From contig CM056562.1 of the NCBI GenBank assembly GCA_029721515.1, positions 12,805,335 to 12,869,334 on the forward strand: 64,000 nucleotides of DNA, in the 5' to 3' direction. This DNA comes from Synanceia verrucosa. Lineage: Eukaryota > Chordata > Actinopteri > Perciformes > Synanceiidae. Made by a program: the position numbers and the translations under genes. Shown here in pieces: positions 61,501 to 64,000 of this stretch. How positions within the stretch are numbered: position 1 is the stretch's first letter; every line of letters begins with the position of its first letter. The notes beneath the pieces are model-generated. The model saw only the letters and a program-made list of their open reading frames with translations, was not told the origin of the DNA and searched no databases.

Positions 61501-62375
61501 GCCAGAAATATCTCGTACAGGTGAGGAAATATGTATGGCCATTTTTGTGTACTTCTTGTCTTTTAACGATGGCCAGCCAGTGGGTTTAAACCACTTGGGT
61601 CCAGCTAGGTGCAGGCAGCGGCGTAGCAGGGCTCTCACACTCTTGTTCTGTTTGAGTTCTATCTGTCTGTGTTAGACTGTGTGGCTATTACTGTGTTGTT
61701 TGACAGTATACACACTGTCTCTCTCTGTGTGTGGGTGTTCGCGTGTGGTTTAGATGCACCCGTCTGTGTTTCGTCTCCGAAAATCTCTTAAACAACATAA
61801 TTGAATTGAACTCGGTGTTGTTTTTGCTGAAACATCCTTTTAAATGAGGAAAAAAGAATGTTTTTAAAACCAGCTCTATATGACTCACAGGGTAAACAGA
61901 ATTTAGTCCTCTGTTGCTATTCTCCTGCAGGATATGAATACATTCAGTATCATTTAAACCATCAAGCATGCAGTGTAGCCTCTGTTTAGTGGACATCAAG
62001 AATTGTGCACAGCAAATTGTTGAAACGTGAATTAATTTTGTAATCCCATAAAACAACACTCTAATTAATTGTCGTTTGGCTTTACGATAAACTTAGAAGC
62101 TTATACTGCTCTGTTAGGATCTGAATTATGTCTATTTATGTAATTTATGCACGGCAAAACGGGGAGCATCGTCTGACTGTTAATTGTTTTATAGCCCTTC
62201 TTTTCAAACCACAGTTTGTTTGTACGGCATGAAGTAGTTTGTAGCGTTTCTTTGCTTAACACATACATGCCTTGTGTTTTTTTTATATATCAGAGTCAGA
62301 TGCCCTCAGCAGGTCCTACATCTGGGAACGCCACTTTTGGCACCACAAGGATCTGTGATGCCGATGCGCCTGAGG
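25468..62375 (+). CDS. lmbrd1: LMBR1 domain-containing 1, lysosomal cobalamin transport escort protein (14 exons; last part outside window)
   Basis: Multi-pass lysosomal membrane protein that pairs with ABCD4 to move vitamin B12 from lysosome to cytosol; loss in humans causes cblF disease. Fourteen exons (25468-25533, 27652-27828, 29110-29173, 39724-39821, 40852-40919, 43539-43627, 48092-48165, 56317-56442, 57168-57320, 59845-59909, 60071-60173, 61189-61293, 61371-61520, 62294-62375) splice into 473 codons without stop or frameshift. The product is close to human LMBRD1 (540 residues) along its length. Hydrophobic segments lie near residues 12-32, 45-72, 104-125, 144-163, 190-215, 306-326, 333-390 (more than one) and 409-436. 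A charged, coiled-coil-like cytosolic loop spans about 222-298. Potential N-glycosylation sites are NGT (exon 2), NET (exon 3), NST (exon 6) and NAT (exon 14). Start chosen because MADQ leads straight into the first membrane segment. The remaining 65-70 residues, including the last membrane helix, were not found before 64,000. Confidence 0.95.
25534..27651 (+). other. lmbrd1: lmbrd1 intron 1 (2.1 kb)
   Basis: From GTAAGAA to TGTTTAG. No repeat or exon recognised. AT-rich, with short purine-rich stretches near 27,180-27,240. Confidence 0.8.
27652..27828 (+). CDS. lmbrd1: lmbrd1 exon 2: TM1 end, loop and TM2 (residues 23-81)
   Basis: 177 nt, phase 0; acceptor TGTTTAG, donor GTTAGT. Encodes AILAFCWVYIRKFQSR, then the highly conserved SEVVSTITA and SALLPVDIFLVSF, ending NGTYK (N-glycosylation site). 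Nearly identical to other vertebrate LMBRD1. Confidence 0.95.
28465..28872 (+). mobile_element. tRNA-derived SINE with 14-bp target-site duplication and (GGAT)n tail
   Basis: The body (about 28480-28858) starts with a Pol III-like split promoter: A box TGGTGTAGTGG (28485-28495) and B box GGTTTGAATCC (28529-28539). A long tRNA-unrelated body follows, with the characteristic GTTCTCCCTGTGTCTGTGTG stretch, ending in GATGGATGG repeats. The 14-bp sequence ATGGCCTACCCCTT flanks it at 28466-28479 and 28859-28872, proving insertion by retroposition. It sits in lmbrd1 intron 2 in the same orientation as the gene. The 14-bp repeat is still perfect, so the insertion is not very old. Not a functional tRNA: the cloverleaf is not maintained. 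Confidence 0.88.
29110..29173 (+). CDS. lmbrd1: lmbrd1 exon 3: luminal loop (residues 82-102)
   Basis: 64 nt, acceptor CATCCAG, donor GTAAGT. Reads EWAANNETRGQIEDTVLYGY then Y. IEDTVLYGYY is a family signature before TM3. Ends with one base of a split Thr codon completed in exon 4. Confidence 0.92.
30970..31372. mobile_element. 403-bp MITE-like element with about 20-bp imperfect terminal inverted repeats
   Basis: Left end reads AGCTGTGGTTGGTGAT and the inverted right end AGCTATAATTGGTAAT; differences are all G/A transitions. Both ends are bordered by TTAA (30966-30969 and 31373-31376), so the target duplication may be TTAA, or TA if the ends are drawn slightly wider. The interior is more GC-rich than its surroundings (CCACGCCCCCTCTTCTGCTG) and has no coding capacity. 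The superfamily is not certain. Confidence 0.6.
34018..34090 (-). mobile_element. 5'-truncated LINE 3'-tail remnant, (TATC)n end
   Basis: On the minus strand the segment reads GAATTTCTCTGAGATGAATA then AAGTATC and TATCTATCTAT, the usual 3' terminus of a common fish non-LTR retrotransposon. Only the terminal tens of bases remain; no coding sequence is present and the 5' limit is uncertain. Confidence 0.5.
36405..36427. repeat. (TA)n microsatellite flanked by TG repeats
   Basis: Compound TGTG-(TA)n-TGTG tract in lmbrd1 intron 3. Expected to be polymorphic. Confidence 0.9.
39724..39821 (+). CDS. lmbrd1: lmbrd1 exon 4: TM3 and acidic cytosolic patch (residues 103-135)
   Basis: 98 nt, acceptor CCACATAG, donor GTAAGC. 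Encodes LYSIILFCVFLWIPFVYFYY then EERDDDSGNKCS. The EE-x-DDD patch after TM3 is conserved in the family. Preceded by a 10.5-kb intron, the largest in the window. Confidence 0.95.
39822..40851 (+). other. lmbrd1: lmbrd1 intron 4 (1.0 kb)
   Basis: Clean GTAAGC donor and CATTACAG acceptor. No repeat or other feature seen. Confidence 0.8.
40852..40919 (+). CDS. lmbrd1: lmbrd1 exon 5: TM4 (residues 136-157)
   Basis: 68 nt, acceptor CATTACAG, donor GTAAGC. Encodes QVKNALKYTTGFAIVCMVLL then LI plus GG of a split Gly codon. The donor falls inside GGG: only cutting after the second G keeps the frame with exon 6. Confidence 0.92.
40920..43538 (+). other. lmbrd1: lmbrd1 intron 5 (2.6 kb)
   Basis: Contains many poly-T tracts (for example 41692-41712, 41931-41951, 42159-42173, 43378-43397) and the perfect hairpin at 42121-42155. 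No exon seen. Confidence 0.75.
42121..42155. repeat. Perfect 13-bp inverted repeat with 9-nt loop, followed by a T tract
   Basis: TCACCAGAGGAGG (42121-42133), loop AGTCTTTCA, then its exact reverse complement CCTCCTCTGGTGA (42143-42155), followed by T15 from 42159. The transcript would form a stable hairpin in lmbrd1 intron 5. The function, if any, is unknown; it could be a repeat remnant. Confidence 0.85.
43539..43627 (+). CDS. lmbrd1: lmbrd1 exon 6: luminal loop (residues 158-187)
   Basis: 89 nt, acceptor GCTTTCAG, donor GTAAGTAT. Encodes AFVPLDPPPGQNSTQWEKVQ then YLFEELGSS. NST is a potential N-glycosylation site at the place of NST in the human protein. Leaves one base of the split His188 codon. 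Confidence 0.93.
47037..47589 (+). mobile_element. Internally deleted Tc1/mariner element (553 bp) with TA target duplication
   Basis: The left end CACTGCGCCACACGG leads into a run of C and A then GTCACCACC. The inverted right end reads CACTGCCTGGCC then AAAAAAAAGTCGCCACC. TA dinucleotides flank both ends (47035-47036, 47590-47591). Inside, 47336-47535 still encodes the C-terminus of a Tc1 transposase: SPDLNPIENLWDVLEKAL, then WMEINLVTLQKLIETMP and AVIKAKGGS. The last acidic residue of the DDE triad is kept; the first two and the DNA-binding domain are lost. A 17-bp tandem duplication (47305-47338) marks the deletion junction. It belongs to a different Tc1 family from the 52-kb element, because the ends differ. 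Confidence 0.82.
47336..47535 (+). pseudogene. C-terminal remnant of Tc1 transposase
   Basis: Open frame covering roughly the last 65-70 residues of a Tc1 transposase, from SPDLNPIENLW onward to IKAKGGSMKYLG. It cannot be catalytic because two of the three DDE residues are missing. Confidence 0.8.
48092..48165 (+). CDS. lmbrd1: lmbrd1 exon 7: TM5 (residues 188-212)
   Basis: 74 nt, acceptor ACCTGCAG, donor GTGAGT. Encodes GLPALSFSISSLTLIGMLAV then ITYT, nearly identical to vertebrate LMBRD1. Confidence 0.93.
50107..50670. mobile_element. Possible nonautonomous hAT-type element with 8-bp flanking direct repeats
   Basis: A GC-richer block (50115-50662) is bounded by ATGTTCCA at 50107-50114 and again at 50663-50670, the length of a hAT target duplication. 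Its right end (CCGCTAGGGTACGTCTAGAT then TTCTAGGCT) resembles the ends of repeats common in fish. Terminal inverted repeats are poor, so the family is uncertain. The interior open frame 50341-50547 has no recognised domain. Confidence 0.45.
52009..52060 (+). repeat. Left terminal inverted repeat of the Tc1 element
   Basis: Matches the reverse complement of about 53565-53616 without mismatch over roughly 50 bp; weaker similarity extends further inward. Confidence 0.9.
52290..53318 (+). pseudogene. Tc1 transposase, full length, broken by one in-frame TGA
   Basis: DDE transposase that cuts and pastes its own element at TA sites. The frame spans 342 codon positions, the normal family length. Order: N-terminal paired-like helix-turn-helix region with GMSERQVAKKLKISKTAVYY (about 22-41), an AT-hook-like GRGRKR motif, a second helix-turn-helix region, then the catalytic domain with FSDESNF (first D), FQQDNAPCHTA (second D) and SPDLNPIENLW (E). 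There are 34 residues between the second D and the E, so it is DD34E. The only defect is TGA at 52608-52610 after TVQN, followed at once by LVEAGLKSHRARKKP in the same frame. Relatives usually have Arg at this place, so a CGA to TGA change is likely (CpG decay). The first 106 codons alone would encode only the DNA-binding half. Confidence 0.93.
53565..53616 (-). repeat. Right terminal inverted repeat of the Tc1 element
   Basis: Inverted copy of the left end, ending in CCATGACTG before the TA target dinucleotide. Confidence 0.9.
56317..56442 (+). CDS. lmbrd1: lmbrd1 exon 8: TM5 end and cytosolic loop (residues 213-254)
   Basis: 126 nt, phase 0, acceptor CTTTCAG, donor GTTGGT. Encodes AYGMSVLPLNLIKGTRSVLY, then ERLENTEDIDDVEHQIEKLK. 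PLNLIKGTRS is the strongest LMBR1-family signature in the window. Reading through the donor gives VGLAK and a stop, so it must be spliced. Confidence 0.95.
56443..57167 (+). other. lmbrd1: lmbrd1 intron 8 (0.7 kb)
   Basis: Only splice sites recognised. The frame following exon 8 hits a stop five codons into the intron. Confidence 0.8.
57168..57320 (+). CDS. lmbrd1: lmbrd1 exon 9: basic cytosolic loop (residues 255-305)
   Basis: 153 nt, acceptor TCACCAG, donor GTGAGT. Encodes CNDGRPLSSRDRHNLQELEG, then RRRGRHLEIAERNCCTK and GSALRPFK. DGRPL and the heptad-like Leu spacing match the family's cytosolic loop. CC replaces the WW of the human ENSWWTK segment, a moderate divergence. Confidence 0.93.
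57321..59844 (+). other. lmbrd1: lmbrd1 intron 9 (2.5 kb)
   Basis: No supported repeat or exon. A GC-richer patch at about 59,600-59,760 is unlike its surroundings but has no recognised identity. Confidence 0.7.
59845..59909 (+). CDS. lmbrd1: lmbrd1 exon 10: TM6 (residues 306-326)
   Basis: 65 nt, acceptor TTTTTCAG, donor GTAAGT. Encodes ILLGIFFILVALLFTVALFI then S and two bases of Asn327, completed by exon 11. Confidence 0.92.
60071..60173 (+). CDS. lmbrd1: lmbrd1 exon 11: conserved luminal loop and start of TM7 (residues 327-361)
   Basis: 103 nt, acceptor TCTTTCAG, donor GTGAGT. Encodes LDKALHSAGISSGFIIFGTN, then LTNPLNELLLALQP. LDKALHSAGI is an LMBRD1 hallmark. Only 161 bp of intron separate it from exon 10. 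Confidence 0.94.
60174..61188 (+). other. lmbrd1: lmbrd1 introns 11 to 12 (1.0 kb and 77 bp)
   Basis: Intron 11 (60174-61188) shows no feature besides splice sites. Intron 12 (61294-61370) is 77 bp, close to the minimal teleost intron size. Confidence 0.8.
61189..61293 (+). CDS. lmbrd1: lmbrd1 exon 12: TM7 (residues 362-396)
   Basis: 105 nt, phase 0, acceptor TATCATAG, donor GTAAGC. Encodes VFPLDYILITVITMYFVVTS, then MAGIRNMGIWFFWIR. The MAGIRNxGIWFFWIRLYKIR stretch is extremely conserved in the family. Confidence 0.95.
61371..61520 (+). CDS. lmbrd1: lmbrd1 exon 13: cytosolic link and TM8 (residues 397-446)
   Basis: 150 nt, phase 0, acceptor TATTTCAG, donor GTGAGG; the intron before it is only 77 bp. 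Encodes LYKIRPKRTRPQALLFLCMI, then LLLIVLHTSYMIYSLAPQYV and MYGSQKYLVQ. Confidence 0.95.
61521..62293 (+). other. lmbrd1: lmbrd1 intron 13 (0.8 kb)
   Basis: GTGAGG to TATATCAG. Nothing else recognised. Confidence 0.8.
62294..62375 (+). CDS. lmbrd1: lmbrd1 exon 14: luminal loop (residues 447-473)
   Basis: 82 nt, acceptor TATATCAG, donor GTAAGT. Encodes SQMPSAGPTSGNATFGTTRI then CDADAPE plus one base. The CDADAPE motif is diagnostic; the part before it is variable between species and keeps one N-glycosylation site (NAT). Last supported exon in the window. Confidence 0.92.
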
Positions 62376-64000
62376 GTAAGTCTGTCATCTCTGCTAGCAC
62401 AGTGAGGTAGCACTGGCCCAACAGTGAGATGTTGGAAGAACTTACAACACATCATCAAACATTTATTCCTCTCAAGTCAAGTCTATACTAGAAGAGAGGA
62501 GGAACATTGTTCAAGCCAGCCGTTTCATGTACAACACTGTTCAGTAATCTTTATCACCGTTCGTTATTCATTGGAGGGAATAATACCAAAGACAAACATT
62601 TACTTACGCAGTATATAGTTGCTGTCTCCATGCCAATGCATATTACAGCAAATCGGCCATGAAAACATAAATGTGTGAATGTACATCATACCAAGGAGCT
62701 TTAGTCTAATAATTTATTAATTTGTTGAATGCTTCTGTGGTGGTGGAGCATGCATCATGTAATTTTCATATCTGGTTATAAGGTCAGCAATAGAAAGATA
62801 CTTAAACTATCCATCTGTCTCTTATCCTGGAGGAGTGTTTGGACATGTTTGTTTTTATTGGAGGCCTATTAGTGCAGGGAATAATTATTCTTTCATTGAA
62901 ATGAATTAAGGCGTGGGGCCGTAAATGCTCTCCCAGAAGACACAGAATTGCATTGCAATTAGGGTAGCTAATGAGTGTTGATGGGTTTAAATGTCAAATA
63001 TGTCATAAGTAATTTGAGTAAAGTTCATTGGAAAACTGTCAAAAAGGAATGATTAACGCTTACAGTCAGTTATTAAAATATTAAGGATATTTGACATTTT
63101 CTTATATCAGTTATAAGATTATATTGTATTCTTCTTTTTTCATAAACGCATTCCCTTGACTGTGTCATTTATATTCAGCAGAGTGGTTATTCAAAGCTGT
63201 CTACAATGCGCACACACTATCACCTGTGGGGCTCGCCTTGAAAATGGCATTGTTACATGACATGAGGACGAAGCGTATGTAGGGTAAGAAAACAGCACTA
63301 TCCAAATGCTGGTAAAATATGCAAGTGGCTGCTAGATTTGCTTTACTCACGTGCCAAATTCAACTACTGAGTGGCTTAAAAAAAGTGGTAAGATCCCTTC
63401 CACTACTGGTTATGTGTATGTTAGCTATATCATCCATGATATCATTTCCCGCGTCTTATACTGCGTCCCAATATAATTAGGAGAAGCATGTGAGTTATTG
63501 TGGCCGGAAAGTTTTGGATGAGAATGCAAAGTTAAGATAGCCATTATTGACTGGGTTATCCAACAGTGCTGAAAATACATCAAGACACGGTAGGTCAGCT
63601 GGGAAATAAAGTGATAAAGCAGAGGGCAGGAGAGTTACTGCCGAGATTTAAGGCAAGATATTATTTGTTTATCATAATCTGATGTGTACACGCATGCATT
63701 TACCCCTTTGGGTAGGCTGAACTGGTTTATACATTGTAGCAAACAGGCTTCACTGATATTAATTAGCTAATGGCTGTCTTGGATAACCTTGTTGGATGTT
63801 GGATCACTGTGGACTTTATTAAAGATGTTGCTGCTGCTTGTTGTTGTGTTAGTTATACTGAAGTTATAGTATATGGCACACTGTAGTACTGGTAGTCCAT
63901 GTCTATGAGAAACTACTGCATTTGTCAGTAAAGTTTTAAAAAGTTGAAAAATTACTGATATTGAAGAGTCTACTTTATGCCTATTCAGAGCCCCGCAATA
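62376..64000 (+). other. lmbrd1: Start of lmbrd1 intron 14, running off the window
   Basis: Begins with GTAAGT. I looked for the next exon, which should continue the frame after CDADAPE into a Cys- and Thr-containing loop and the last membrane helix, and did not find it. No repeat recognised. Confidence 0.65.

Noticed and set aside
62376..64000. C-terminal lmbrd1 exons
   Set aside because: Searched for the expected continuation and final membrane helix; no matching frame with splice sites found, so they are placed beyond the window.

Overview
The window is nuclear DNA from a bony fish, probably a percomorph-type teleost. It is AT-rich, has short GT-AG spliced exons separated by long introns, and carries fish-type Tc1 transposons, a tRNA-derived SINE and MITE-like repeats. 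No prokaryotic operon, CRISPR array or phage module is present.

Two protein-coding genes lie head to head, and both run off the window. On the minus strand (positions 1 to about 16,900) is the 5' part of col19a1, the alpha-1 chain of FACIT collagen XIX. It has a noncoding leader exon with a TATA box and nine coding exons. These give the signal peptide, the thrombospondin-N/laminin-G-like (TSPN) domain, a Cys-rich linker and the first two Gly-X-Y exons (324 residues in all). On the plus strand (25,468 to the right edge) is lmbrd1, the nine-pass lysosomal membrane protein that works with ABCD4 in lysosomal vitamin B12 export. Fourteen coding exons give 473 codons with intact reading frame and splice sites; about 65-70 C-terminal residues should lie beyond 64,000. 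LMBRD1 and COL19A1 are also head-to-head neighbours at human 6q13, so this is a conserved gene pair.

About 8.5 kb of intergenic DNA separates the two starts. The lmbrd1 start has a TATA-less promoter with a palindromic CRE, a CACGTG E-box, an ETS-like site and a YY1-like motif over the ATG. The col19a1 start has a TATAAAAG box.

The introns of lmbrd1 hold most of the mobile DNA: a SINE with a 14-bp target duplication (28.5 kb), a 403-bp inverted-repeat MITE (31.0 kb), a LINE 3'-tail remnant (34.0 kb), an internally deleted Tc1 derivative (47.0 kb), a possible hAT-type nonautonomous element with 8-bp direct repeats (50.1 kb), and a complete 1.6-kb Tc1 element (52.0 kb) whose DD34E transposase frame is broken by one TGA codon. 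I found no undescribed multi-gene system. The points most worth checking are the near-intact Tc1, the choice of col19a1 start codon, the promoter sites of lmbrd1 and a perfect 13-bp hairpin in lmbrd1 intron 5.
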